In this document: positions 7,948 to 16,815 of the stretch, piece by piece
How positions within the stretch are numbered: position 1 is the first letter of the stretch
Layout: each line of letters starts with the position of its first letter
Notes under the pieces: model-generated
Told to the model about the DNA's origin: nothing
Database searches by the model: none
What the model saw: only the letters and a program-made list of their open reading frames with translations
Origin: Stieleria marina
GTDB lineage: Bacteria; Planctomycetota; Planctomycetia; Pirellulales; Pirellulaceae
Direction of reading: 5' to 3'
Assembly (NCBI GenBank): GCA_007741555.1
Contig: CP036526.1
Location: 4,402,001-4,466,000 of the forward strand
DNA: 64,000 nt
Made by a program: the position numbers and the translations under genes

Positions 7948-10900
7948 TCACATGCTGATCTCGTCATTTTCATCGGCCCACCCGACTGCAGCCAACGAAC
8001 GAGTCGCCAGATTGATGGATCGCAAATAGATCGAGTAGAAGACCGGCACCAGGAACAGCACCAAGAACGTCGCCAGCATCAGTCCGAACGCCAAACTAGC
8101 CGCCATCGGAATCAACAACTGAGCCTGAAACGACCGCTCGGTCATCAGCGGCAGCAGTCCCGCGATCGTCGTCATACTGGTCAACATGATCGGACGGAAA
8201 CGACGTTCCCCCGACTCCAGTAGCGCCTGTTGGCCGGGAACGCCGTCGCGAACACGCGAGTTGATGAAGTCAATCAGGACGATTGAATCGTTCACCACGA
8301 CTCCCGCGAGTGCGACCAGCCCAAACATGCTGAACAGCGTCAGCGGCAATCCCAACACGGCATGTCCCCAAACAGCTCCGATCATGCCGAACGGAATGAT
8401 GGCCAGAATCAGTGCCGGCTGGATGTAGCTTCGGAATTGCAAAACCAGCAGCACGTACATGGCCAAAATCGCCAATGCGAACCCCTTCATCAGACTGCCC
8501 ACGCTGTCCTTGCTCTGTTCGCGCTGGCCCTCCCAGCGAAGTGCAACGTCGGGGAACTTCTTATTCATCTCGGGCAAATAGTCGTTCTGCAGTTTCGAGA
8601 TGATCAGATCGGCGTTGGCAGTGGTCTCGTCCAAGTCCGCGGAAATCGTGATCGAACGCTGTTGATCGACGCGATTGATTTCGGAAAAACCACGGTTCAG
8701 TTTGATTTCCGCTAGCTCGGTAATCGGACGTTCGACGTTCTCGCCCGTGCGAACACGGATCTCGCGAATATCGACCAAACTGCGGCGTTCGTCGGGCGGA
8801 TAGCGAACCATCAATTTGACTTCGTGCCGTCCGCGCTGAAGCCGCATGACTTCCGCACCGTAATACGTGTTCCGCACGGTTTGCCCCAAGTCCGTTGGTG
8901 TCACACCAGTCGAAAGAGCTTGGTCTTTGACTCGAAACTGAAATTCGTACTTCCCCGGTGTGTTGTCGTCAGCAATGTCAAACACTCCCGCAAACGCGCC
9001 CAGCCTAGCTTTGATGTCTTCGGTCGCAGCCAGCAATTGGTCTTCGTTTTCGCTGGTGGCCAACAATTTGAACTCGATCGGTTTGCCTCCCGGCCCGACG
9101 CCGACGCTGCCAAACGTGACCCTTTCGGCTCCGGGAAATTCGCCGGCTTCTTCGCGCCACATCGCCAAGATCTTGTCGCTATGAATCGTCCGAATTTCGG
9201 TGTCGTACAGTTCCGCAAAGATCTGTCCCACGTGACTTCCCGATCCCCCACCGCCCGCCGGATTGTCCAACACGGCAATCGTGCCCACGTCTCGATACGT
9301 CAATCGCACCGGACCGGTCAATTCATCGCCTTCGCCAGGGTAAATTTCAGACGGATCTACTCCCAGCTCTTTTGCGCGGTCTCGCGCGACTCGGATCGAA
9401 ACGCGGCGAAGCGCGTTTTCCATCGTTCGCGTTGCCGCGTCGGTCTCCGCAGCTGACGTTCCATTGGGAAACGTGATCGTGGCTTGCAGATTGTTGTTGT
9501 CGGATTTGGGAAACAAGATCGACGGCACCACTCCACCTTGGATCATGCCCCACGTGATCAGAAACAACATGATCGAAAACGCGATCGGTACCAGCGGATG
9601 GCGAATGCTGAATTTCAAAATCGGCACATAGATGTTTTCGCAAAATTTGGTCAACCCCGCAGCTGCTCGTTTGTTGGCCCAGTTGAGCACGATGCCCAGC
9701 GGTCGCAGCGGGTACGTTAGCACGGCCATCACTCGAAAGAACCCGCGGTGCCGATGCGCCAAGTGGCTAGGCAGCACAAACGTGCTTTCCCAGAGCGAGA
9801 TCACCAGCATCGCGATGACCGCAAACGGGATCACGGCCATGAATTTTCCCATCACCCCGCTGACAAAGAACATTGGCGAAAACGCGATCACGGTCGTCGT
9901 CACCGACGCCGTCACGCTGGGCATGACTTCCAGCGTGCCTTCGGTCGCGGCGACTTTGAGCGGTTTGCCCATTTGCCGGTGCGCATAGATATTTTCGCCG
10001 ATCACGATGGCATCATCGACCACGATGCCCAGGGCAACCAAAAACGAAAACAAACTGAGCATGTTCAGCGTTTGGTCACCCCACGACAGGGCCGCTCCTG
10101 CGCCCAAGATCGAAATCGGAATTCCCAACGCGACCCAAAACGCCAACCGCATTTCCAGAAACAGCGTCAGCACCAAAAAGACCAACGCGAGTCCTTGGAA
10201 ACCATTTCGCAGCAACAGCGACAACCGGCCGCGAACTTCTGTGCTACTGTCGCCCCAAACGACGAAACGATAACCGGCCGGGAGTTCTTTTTCGGCCACG
10301 TATTCGCGGACTGCATCGACCATCGCCAGCAAGTCTTCGCTCTTGGTCCGTTCCACGTTGACGACCATGGCAGGTTCACCGTTGATTTCGCCGGTCGCCG
10401 TGACATCTTCAAATTCGTCGCGGACGGAGCCCAAATCATTCACCGTCAACACAACTCCGCCCGGAGCAGTGACGAGCGGCAAGCGGCCAATCTCAGCACC
10501 GACGCGGCCTTTGTTCTTTGTTCGCAGCAGAATCTCTTGGCCTTCGGATTTCAGCTGTCCGCCGGGAAGTTCGATGTTCCTGGCTCGCAAGATCTGGGCC
10601 ACCCGGTCCAACGTCAGACCGTAACTGCGCAGCGTTGCTTCGGGGATTTCGACATCGATCTGATAAGGCCGCGTCCCCATGATCGCTGCCGATGAAACCA
10701 TGGGCAGCGTCAGCACATCGTCGCGCACGCTTTCGGCCACTTCACGCAACCTTAGTTCCGCCTCGCGGCTGAGGTGATCGGCGTCGTCACCATCGGTCGC
10801 GCTTTGGGGACCAATGATCCCCAACCGGATCGCGGCGTCCCGAAACGTGATCTGCTGAATCTGCGGATCTTCGGTCAAGGCCGGAAAGCTGGGAATTCGA

Positions 10901-11244
10901 TTGACCTCTCGATCGATCTCCGACATGATTTTTTGAACATCGCGAACGTCACTGCGCAATTCGGCCAAGACATACCCGGCGCCTTCCTGCGAAATCGACG
11001 TGACCTTCTTGATGCCATCGATCGCTCGGATGGCCTCTTCGATCTTTTGACAGATCGCTTCTTCGACGTCTTTGGGTGTCGCACCGGGATACGGGACCGA
11101 CACCATCACAATCTCCAGCTCGAACGCCGGAAACACTTCGCGTCGCATGTTCCACAACGAAAATCCGCCGATCGTCATCAGAGCCAGCATCAGCACATTC
11201 ATGCCGGGAGCGTTTGAAATCGCCCAAGTCACTAAGCGATTCAT
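7948..11244 (-). CDS. RND efflux transporter permease (AcrB/HAE1-like)
   Basis: 1098 residues, the normal size of an RND pump. An amino-terminal membrane helix (about 10-30) is followed by a porter domain (FPAFELEIVMVSVPYPGATPKDVEEAI), helices 2-6 from about 345 to 480, a second large periplasmic domain, and helices from about 900. The proton-relay aspartates are present in helix 4 as IVVDDAIVIGENI (Asp410 and Asp411). The protein should take up substrates from the periplasm or membrane and drive export with the proton gradient; what it exports is unknown. The gene overlaps the adaptor stop by 4 bases (ATGA), so the two are translationally coupled. No outer-membrane TolC-like gene is next to them. 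The TetR-type gene upstream on the same strand probably controls it. Confidence 0.95.
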   Translation of the reverse strand: MNRLVTWAISNAPGMNVLMLALMTIGGFSLWNMRREVFPAFELEIVMVSVPYPGATPKDVEEAICQKIEEAIRAIDGIKKVTSISQEGAGYVLAELRSDVRDVQKIMSEIDREVNRIPSFPALTEDPQIQQITFRDAAIRLGIIGPQSATDGDDADHLSREAELRLREVAESVRDDVLTLPMVSSAAIMGTRPYQIDVEIPEATLRSYGLTLDRVAQILRARNIELPGGQLKSEGQEILLRTKNKGRVGAEIGRLPLVTAPGGVVLTVNDLGSVRDEFEDVTATGEINGEPAMVVNVERTKSEDLLAMVDAVREYVAEKELPAGYRFVVWGDSSTEVRGRLSLLLRNGFQGLALVFLVLTLFLEMRLAFWVALGIPISILGAGAALSWGDQTLNMLSLFSFLVALGIVVDDAIVIGENIYAHRQMGKPLKVAATEGTLEVMPSVTASVTTTVIAFSPMFFVSGVMGKFMAVIPFAVIAMLVISLWESTFVLPSHLAHRHRGFFRVMAVLTYPLRPLGIVLNWANKRAAAGLTKFCENIYVPILKFSIRHPLVPIAFSIMLFLITWGMIQGGVVPSILFPKSDNNNLQATITFPNGTSAAETDAATRTMENALRRVSIRVARDRAKELGVDPSEIYPGEGDELTGPVRLTYRDVGTIAVLDNPAGGGGSGSHVGQIFAELYDTEIRTIHSDKILAMWREEAGEFPGAERVTFGSVGVGPGGKPIEFKLLATSENEDQLLAATEDIKARLGAFAGVFDIADDNTPGKYEFQFRVKDQALSTGVTPTDLGQTVRNTYYGAEVMRLQRGRHEVKLMVRYPPDERRSLVDIREIRVRTGENVERPITELAEIKLNRGFSEINRVDQQRSITISADLDETTANADLIISKLQNDYLPEMNKKFPDVALRWEGQREQSKDSVGSLMKGFALAILAMYVLLVLQFRSYIQPALILAIIPFGMIGAVWGHAVLGLPLTLFSMFGLVALAGVVVNDSIVLIDFINSRVRDGVPGQQALLESGERRFRPIMLTSMTTIAGLLPLMTERSFQAQLLIPMAASLAFGLMLATFLVLFLVPVFYSIYLRSINLATRSLAAVGWADENDEISM

Positions 11245-13067
11245 GATGCGTCTCCCAATTCGGCAGCTGAATCAGATTCGTTCGCGGAATCTGATTCGCT
11301 ATCCGGTTTGATTTCGTCATCCGCGTCCGGCTTCAGTTTTGCTCGGGCAGCCAGTCCGCCAGCATCCACGCCACTGAGCGGGCTGGTCACGACGTAGGAA
11401 TCTTTGCTGAACGAATCGCCTCTGATCTCGCACACCCAAAATTGACGTTCACCAGCCAAGTTCGATTCGTACCTCGCTTCGATCTCCGGAGTGTTGCTGC
11501 CGGTCAGTTTCAACGCGTCGACGGGAAACACGCCCTTTTGCACAATCACTCTGCCGGGCGTCCACTGCTTGGGATCAAACGATGTATCGCTGTCGGATGC
11601 GCTGTCAGAAACGCTGTCCTGTGCATCCGCGTCCTTGGGACTCGCGTCCGCGGTGGCGGCTTTGACGTCAGCTTCGGAGTTCTTAGCCAGCTCGGCCGAT
11701 CGTTTCTCGTCCGCTTTGGGCTGTTCCGCTTCGGGAATCTCCAACACCGATTCGTCGGGAGAAAACTGCCAAACACGATTGCCCGGCTGCAGGGCGGTTC
11801 CGGGGATCACCACGAGCGGCGTTGTCGGTTTGATCAATAATTTGACTTGGACGTACATGCCGCGCAGCAGAGCCGACGGAGCCGTCGCGCTTTGCGAATC
11901 CCCTTGCTCGGTGCGATAGGACGTCGGCGTTTCCACCAAGACGCGAACAGGCACGGTGCGTGTTTGTGGATCAAGCCCGACGCCGTCGTAGCTAAGCAAC
12001 CGTCCCTTCCATTGATACGATTCGTTTTCGCGACCGGTCAGATCGTATTGGATGATCGCATCCGTATCGGGCAAGTCATAACCGCCCTTTCCCGATGCGG
12101 TCGCGTCGTGTTTCTGGTCCAGCACCCAGTACAGCTGGTCCATTCGCAAACTGGTCGCGACTTCGACTTTAGAAGTGTCTTCAATGGTCAGCAGCACAGT
12201 ACCGCGACTGACGAAGGTATTCAAATCGGCATTCTCAGTCACAATCACCCCATCGATTGGAGCCTTGATCTGTGTCCGGGCGAGATTCAGATTGGCAGCC
12301 TTTAATTGTGTAGCGGCCAGTTTTTCGGAAGCTTCCAAGCGGACGCGACGCTTGTCCAACAAAGCCGACGTGTTCTGCGTTGTCACAAGCTGCTGTTCGG
12401 ATTGCAGCAAAGCCCGTTTTGCCCGGTCGATATCACCGCGGCTAGCAAATCCTTGGGGCAGTGATTCCTGGCGGTCCACTTCTTTTTGCTGAAGATCAAC
12501 GTCTCGCTGTGCCACTTTGATCAAACGAACCGTATTCGCTTTTTCCTGATCGATTTCCTGCAGCGCCTGGTACTCCTGTTCCTTTAGCCGAGTCAATCGA
12601 TCGACTTCGATCTCATAATCCGTGGGATCGATTTTCATCAATAAGTCGCCTTTGGAGACGACGCTGCCCGCTTCGCACTCGGCAGATTTTTCGATCACTC
12701 GCCCTGCGACTTCCGCTGCGATCTTGGCTTCGCGAAAAGGCACGACCGTCCCGTCGACCACCAGCTGCAGTTCTTCGCCCGTAGACTCCAACGAACGTAT
12801 CTTCTCGACTCGAACGGCCGCCAGTGCTTTCAACCTTCCCGCGCGCGTATCGTCGTCCACGTCACGTGGCGGTGCGGTGGCGACGCCAAAGAGCTTGACC
12901 GCCACCAACCCCGCCGCGATCAATCCGATGGGAATGATCACATTGAAAAGCATGCCAGCAGAGAAATTCCCAACCGTCGATTTTCGCTTCGGCGGCGGGT
13001 CCTGAGGAATGATCAAAGGGGTGCTCTCACTGGGCGATTGCGAGACGGATGATTCGGTAAAAGTCAT
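11241..13067 (-). CDS. RND efflux periplasmic adaptor (membrane fusion protein)
   Basis: 608 residues, longer than the usual 380-420. Residues 39-60 form a membrane anchor. Then come a lipoyl/barrel-sandwich half (VPFREAKIAAEVAGRVIEKSAECEAGSVVSKGDLLMKIDP), a long coiled-coil hairpin (about 150-250), and the returning lipoyl half (TQIKAPIDGVIVTENADLNTFVSRGTVLLTIED). Beta-barrel and membrane-proximal domains follow. The extra length lies in two Asp/Ser/Ala/Lys-rich insertions, about residues 445-500 and the tail from about 575, ending in Ser-Asp repeats. Role: it bridges the inner-membrane pump to an outer-membrane channel. The gene lies between the regulator and the pump, in one operon. Confidence 0.92.
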   Translation of the reverse strand: MTFTESSVSQSPSESTPLIIPQDPPPKRKSTVGNFSAGMLFNVIIPIGLIAAGLVAVKLFGVATAPPRDVDDDTRAGRLKALAAVRVEKIRSLESTGEELQLVVDGTVVPFREAKIAAEVAGRVIEKSAECEAGSVVSKGDLLMKIDPTDYEIEVDRLTRLKEQEYQALQEIDQEKANTVRLIKVAQRDVDLQQKEVDRQESLPQGFASRGDIDRAKRALLQSEQQLVTTQNTSALLDKRRVRLEASEKLAATQLKAANLNLARTQIKAPIDGVIVTENADLNTFVSRGTVLLTIEDTSKVEVATSLRMDQLYWVLDQKHDATASGKGGYDLPDTDAIIQYDLTGRENESYQWKGRLLSYDGVGLDPQTRTVPVRVLVETPTSYRTEQGDSQSATAPSALLRGMYVQVKLLIKPTTPLVVIPGTALQPGNRVWQFSPDESVLEIPEAEQPKADEKRSAELAKNSEADVKAATADASPKDADAQDSVSDSASDSDTSFDPKQWTPGRVIVQKGVFPVDALKLTGSNTPEIEARYESNLAGERQFWVCEIRGDSFSKDSYVVTSPLSGVDAGGLAARAKLKPDADDEIKPDSESDSANESDSAAELGDAS

Positions 13068-13085
13068 AGTGGAGAATTACTTAGG

Positions 13086-13101
13086 AAGTCAGAACTGACT
13101 T
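13086..13101. promoter_or_regulatory. Perfect inverted repeat ahead of the adaptor gene
   Basis: AAGTCAG-AA-CTGACTT lies 19 bases upstream of the adaptor start codon, in the 160-base gap after the TetR-type gene. Its position suits an operator or a 5'-leader hairpin for the pump genes. Binding by the TetR-type protein is only a guess, since its half-sites differ from those of the palindrome at 14042. Confidence 0.4.
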
Positions 13102-13227
13102 TTGGATTGGAAAAGTACTAAACTTGTTGGGCGGCTGTCACTGCGTGTCGATTCGCGGGTGCATCAGCCGTCACGCGTGGGAGTTCGATGCGTCAGCGAT
13201 TTGCCGGCGTTCCAGATCGCTTGGGTT

Positions 13228-13992
13228 TCAAAGATCATTGGCAACGGAGTCTTTCAATTTTTGAAATTCTTGATCGCGTGCCGCCGCGATCGTGGTGGCC
13301 GAAATGTGCTGGCAAAGTGCATCGATTCCGAAATGGTCTCGTTGCATTTGATCCGGAACCAAAATTTCGACGACGCCACGACCAATTCGGTAGTACACGC
13401 ATTGCCCGACCACGCTGAGCGAAAACTGTTCGACCACATGCGGCGGAGCATCGTCGCCCAACAATTGCTTGATCGTGGATTTCAGGTGCCCATAGATCGG
13501 GCGAAAGAATTCTTCGACCATCTCGCGAAACGCCAACGTTGGTTCTTCCATTTCACGCATGATCAATTGCGACTCCCAGCCGTACTGATCACCTTTGATC
13601 ATCCGCGAAAGCATGGTGTGGATCAGATGCGACAGAGCTTGCTGGGGTTCAAGCGATCGGTCCGACTCAGGCGCCGGAAAACGTTCTTCGCGCGATTGGC
13701 GGACACGATCGATGACCGCCCGGTAGAGTCCGATTTTGTCACCAAAGTGGTAGGCGACCGAGGCCACATTGACGTTGGCGGCCTGGCTGATGTCGCGGAT
13801 CGTGGCGCGATGAAATCCTGACTTGGCAAAAATCGGTCCCGCCGTCAGAAGCAACCGCGTCCGCGTGTCTTGCTCCTCAGTCACCACCGGCTTCTCAGTT
13901 ATTACAGGGGCAGCATGATTGCTGAGCGAATCATTGGCCGAATCGTTGATTGCGTCGTTGACCGGCTGGTCTGCACTGACTTTGGGGAACAT
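13228..13992 (-). CDS. TetR-family regulator with CerR-type C-terminal domain
   Basis: 254 residues. A 44-residue Asp/Asn/Ser-rich leader precedes a TetR helix-turn-helix (about 45-91: RLLLTAGPIFAKSGFHRATI, ISQAANVNVASVAYHFGDKIGLYRAVID). The ligand-binding part (about 115-235) resembles the CerR/DUF1956 group, with HTMLSRMIKGDQYGWESQL, IMREMEEPTLAFREMVEEFF and SVVGQCVYYRIGRGVVEIL. This subgroup is commonly found next to RND or ABC efflux genes, as here, where adaptor and pump follow on the same strand. It is likely a ligand-released repressor of the operon and of itself. A palindromic array 50-76 bases upstream is a candidate operator. The true start could be further in, because the leader is not part of the fold. 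Confidence 0.88.
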   Translation of the reverse strand: MFPKVSADQPVNDAINDSANDSLSNHAAPVITEKPVVTEEQDTRTRLLLTAGPIFAKSGFHRATIRDISQAANVNVASVAYHFGDKIGLYRAVIDRVRQSREERFPAPESDRSLEPQQALSHLIHTMLSRMIKGDQYGWESQLIMREMEEPTLAFREMVEEFFRPIYGHLKSTIKQLLGDDAPPHVVEQFSLSVVGQCVYYRIGRGVVEILVPDQMQRDHFGIDALCQHISATTIAAARDQEFQKLKDSVANDL

Positions 13993-14041
13993 CGATCGAC
14001 TTGCGGCAGCGAGAAGGGCAGTTTCCGCGTAATTTGCGGAC

Positions 14042-14068
14042 TAAACACGTGTTTAAACACTCGTTTAA
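14042..14068. promoter_or_regulatory. Candidate operator of the TetR-type regulator
   Basis: A perfect 14-base palindrome TAAACACGTGTTTA (14042-14055) overlaps a second site TTAAAC-ACTC-GTTTAA (14053-14068). Together they form three AAAC/GTTT half-site pairs about 50 bases ahead of the regulator start. Length, symmetry and position are right for TetR-family autoregulation. I see no copy in front of the adaptor gene. Confidence 0.55.
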
Positions 14069-14160
14069 TTTACGCAAATGTCAAGTCCACGCGGCAAATT
14101 TGCAGGCAAAGCAACGTCGCAATGACGGCTTTGGGCACTTCACGCAGCGGGCTGCGAGGC

Positions 14161-14218
14161 CACAAAGAAAATCCGCTGTGCCCGGGCTGGGAGGGAGATG
14201 GCCAGGGCACAGCGGATT
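14161..14218 (-). terminator. Terminator after the 14311-15912 gene
   Basis: Perfect 14-base arms AATCCGCTGTGCCC (14170-14183) and GGGCACAGCGGATT (14205-14218), separated by 21 bases. Read on the minus strand, the stem is followed by TTTTCTTT. It lies about 90 bases beyond the stop codon of the secreted protein gene. Confidence 0.85.
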
Positions 14219-14310
14219 GGTGTGTCGAAAACGTCGTCTCGGAGACGCCCCCAATGGTGCCGGGAACGCAGCGGCGACGGTTTTCGATCAAAGCGGGAGT
14301 GGTCTCAGTG

Positions 14311-15912
14311 CTATCGGCGGGACGTCTCGCCGGCGACATCGTCCAATGAGGCTGGGACGAGATTAGGTTTCTGAGCCAATTTCGGTGGGGTGGCCAAGAT
14401 TCGCGATAAAGCTGACTGAATCGACCGCGACGAACGAACGGCTTGGTCGACCCAAACGGCCAGGGTTTCGTCGGCATCAAAGCCAGCTGGGAGTTGCTTG
14501 CTGACCTGGGCTTTCTTCTCGACCTCAGCGTTTCCGTCGACCACGACTTTCGCACGAGCCAACAGTTTGGCCCCCACTTTACTGGGGCGAACAACGGCGG
14601 GTTGGGGTGGAGCCGCCGGCCAGACACGAGCAATCTGCTGGACCGCCCGTTGGGTCAGCACTTTGCGTTGGTCCACCAGGTCAACCAGTCGGCTGCCGAA
14701 CACCGCTGGCTGGACCTTGGACGGAAGCGACGCGTAGTTGCCGATGACGGCCCAGGCTTGAGTCCAAGCCACGTTGATCGCCTCGGGCGCTGGTTCTGCA
14801 TCCGACGCTACTTCGGCAGGCGTTTCGTCGGGAAGCCCCCGCAGTTCGCGGCGGTTGCGGACGCAGAACGGACGCTTTGCCAGTGGAAAGTGCAAACTCC
14901 ACTGAACGTCTCGTGCCGCGAGGTCATACGGCATGTAGACCTCTTCAATGGAAACGATCATGGCTGAGCTACCGACCAACTGGGAAGTTGGTGGGACAGC
15001 CGGAGACACGCTCACGGATTGATTCGATTGGGTTACCAGAATGCTTCGACCATGCATTCTCAACGAATCCGTCTGTGCGTCGATCGGTTCTTCCATCGCC
15101 AAAATGGCCAACTGTTCTCGGGATGCTCCGTCGGCTACCAACTTGGGTAGCAGATCGGCGTCTCTGTGATCCCGAACAAAATCAGCTGGCTCGTTGGTTT
15201 CATTGATTCGACCTTCTTCAGCAGATGCAGGCACGCTGGCAAGTAGCGGTGACATGGCGTTGCTGAAGGGAAGATCGCTTCGTAAATCAACGAGCGGCAC
15301 GAGGCTGACAGCATCTAAAACAGCAACATCGCCTTGGATGATGTTGCCGGCAACCGTGTCAGCAGCGGTTGCTTGAAGTGATTGGTCATCGGCCGTTTCG
15401 GCCAGTTGAATCAGCGAATTGTATTGAGCTTCGACGTGTTGCTGAGTGGTCGACCACCACTGTTGCAGTTCCACGATTTGGTCCACCGAATTTTCTTCAT
15501 GGGTGCTGACCATGGCAAAAGGTTCGATCAGTTGTTCGACCGAGATTCCCGCTTTGGCACACGCCGACGCGGCGACCGCAGCCAATGACGATTCAAAGTT
15601 CGATGCGGTTCGCGAAACCGCATGACTGGAATGCGACGAAAGGTGCGTGCGCGGCTCGCTTGGTTCTAAATCCCGATCAGCAAATTCATTCGGCGTCAAA
15701 TCGTCATCAACTTGGTAATTGCAAGTATTCGATTCGGTCCAAACACACCAGTCGTCGGCGTGATCAATCGTTTCGTACGCCCCAGTGGGAATCGGCAACG
15801 TGTCGTGGGCATGGGCTGTCAAAGGGCCGGACACGGTTGCAGCAGCTACGCCAGCAGCGATCAAACACGATAGTGCCGCTCGGCGGATTCGTCTGGTCAA
15901 CGATAAATTCAT
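14311..15912 (-). CDS. Secreted or anchored protein of unknown function
   Basis: 533 residues from ATG 15912, chosen because AGGAAGGA lies 10 bases upstream and because it gives a normal signal peptide (basic SLTRRIRR, hydrophobic AALSCLIAAGVAAATV, likely cut after AHA). A start 54 bases earlier would spoil it. The mature part is rich in Ala, Val, Asp and Ser and mostly helical in appearance. One short stretch has two cysteines (DDWCVWTESNTCNYQ, a possible disulfide). From about residue 330, DVQWSLHFPLAKRPFCVRNRRELR is more conserved-looking. I recognise no domain. It is a single gene with its own terminator. Confidence 0.75.
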   Translation of the reverse strand: MNLSLTRRIRRAALSCLIAAGVAAATVSGPLTAHAHDTLPIPTGAYETIDHADDWCVWTESNTCNYQVDDDLTPNEFADRDLEPSEPRTHLSSHSSHAVSRTASNFESSLAAVAASACAKAGISVEQLIEPFAMVSTHEENSVDQIVELQQWWSTTQQHVEAQYNSLIQLAETADDQSLQATAADTVAGNIIQGDVAVLDAVSLVPLVDLRSDLPFSNAMSPLLASVPASAEEGRINETNEPADFVRDHRDADLLPKLVADGASREQLAILAMEEPIDAQTDSLRMHGRSILVTQSNQSVSVSPAVPPTSQLVGSSAMIVSIEEVYMPYDLAARDVQWSLHFPLAKRPFCVRNRRELRGLPDETPAEVASDAEPAPEAINVAWTQAWAVIGNYASLPSKVQPAVFGSRLVDLVDQRKVLTQRAVQQIARVWPAAPPQPAVVRPSKVGAKLLARAKVVVDGNAEVEKKAQVSKQLPAGFDADETLAVWVDQAVRSSRSIQSALSRILATPPKLAQKPNLVPASLDDVAGETSRR

Positions 15913-16292
15913 CTGATCGGGATTCCTTCCTGATGGCAGTGACTGCGTCGATTGGGAGCGTAACAACGCGGAGACTAGCAGCGTTACTTCTCACGGGAGT
16001 TGAGCAGACTCGGGGGGGAGTTTGCTTTCGACTTAGTTCACATGCCTCGTGGGTTTGCGTGAAACGACAATGAGGCGGGGTTCCCACGTTTCACATCAGC
16101 CGTCGCTTGTAGCTTCCTGTCTGGCCAGCGTGGGAATATGCTAGCTATCGGCGACCTTGCGGCGTAGGCTTGCTCTTTGGATGACGAAAAGGCAAACGAT
16201 TAGCGACTACCGTTCAGGTTGTGCCGCCTGGGTAATCCCAGATTAAAACGTGCCTAACGAACGATCCGATTAGGGCCTGCTACGACAGCGGA
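15913..16292. other. Gene-free spacer
   Basis: 380 bases between two minus-strand genes. No supported reading frame, RNA gene or repeat was seen. The AGGAAGGA ribosome site of the secreted protein gene lies at its left end, and the promoter of that gene should be in this stretch. Confidence 0.5.
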
Positions 16293-16802
16293 TCAGCCCT
16301 GCTGCGTCAGCACTGACACTAAGAAATCCGTCGCACGTTCCATGATTCCCGGCGAAGTGCTTTCGCGAGGTCCGGCGACATTCAACGCAGCCGGCTTGTG
16401 CTGCGCAAGCCACTGTTGCGTTGCAACGATCTGTTCTTGATGCAGCGAATCGGCATCGCCGCTAAGTCGTACCAGCAAGAATGGTTTGTCCAGACGTTTG
16501 CAAGTTCGCTGAGTCAGTAACGTTCCGCCTTTGAGACGTGTTTCGTAGACAATCAGCGTCGCGTCGCTATCGATGATGTTCTGCCGCGTCCGCGTGGGAT
16601 AGTCGGCCGCCGACATTTCCGTCAACTGATAACGACTGGGAACACTGCCGTCTTCGGACAAACGTCCAGCGGGGCACCAACCGCCGTGATCGATGCCCAA
16701 CGCAATCGCTGCTTCCAATCCCGCGCGATCCACTCCCGTCTGCCCACCCGAAACAATCCGAGCGGGAACAAAGAGAACCGGTTGGGCAGAACGTTTGGCC
16801 AC
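16293..16802 (-). CDS. SLOG-fold protein, putative molybdenum carrier family
   Basis: 169 residues from GTG 16802; an alternative TTG at 16844 would overlap the upstream gene by 29 bases. The fold signature is clear: ARIVSGGQTGVDRAGLEAAI (nucleotide-binding Rossmann loop), GIDHGGWCPAGRLSEDGSVP, YQLTEMSAADYPTRTRQNI, DSDATLIVYETRLKGGTLLT. These match the putative molybdenum carrier family, related to the SLOG/YpsA/DprA nucleotide-binding group. The crystallised relative bound molybdate or tungstate oligomers, but the physiological role is unproven; nucleotide-derived ligand binding is equally possible. The gene starts 13 bases after the pseudouridine synthase stop, or overlaps it, and is probably co-transcribed with it. 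Confidence 0.8.
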   Translation of the reverse strand: MAKRSAQPVLFVPARIVSGGQTGVDRAGLEAAIALGIDHGGWCPAGRLSEDGSVPSRYQLTEMSAADYPTRTRQNIIDSDATLIVYETRLKGGTLLTQRTCKRLDKPFLLVRLSGDADSLHQEQIVATQQWLAQHKPAALNVAGPRESTSPGIMERATDFLVSVLTQQG

Positions 16803-16815
16803 AAAAAAGAGCGTG

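Noticed and set aside
9748-10695. 315-codon plus-strand frame inside the RND pump gene
   Set aside because: Mirror of the minus-strand RND gene; rich in Arg/His/Gln/Asp, with no recognisable family.
13102-13821. 239-codon plus-strand frame
   Set aside because: Antisense to the TetR-type gene, whose motifs are complete.
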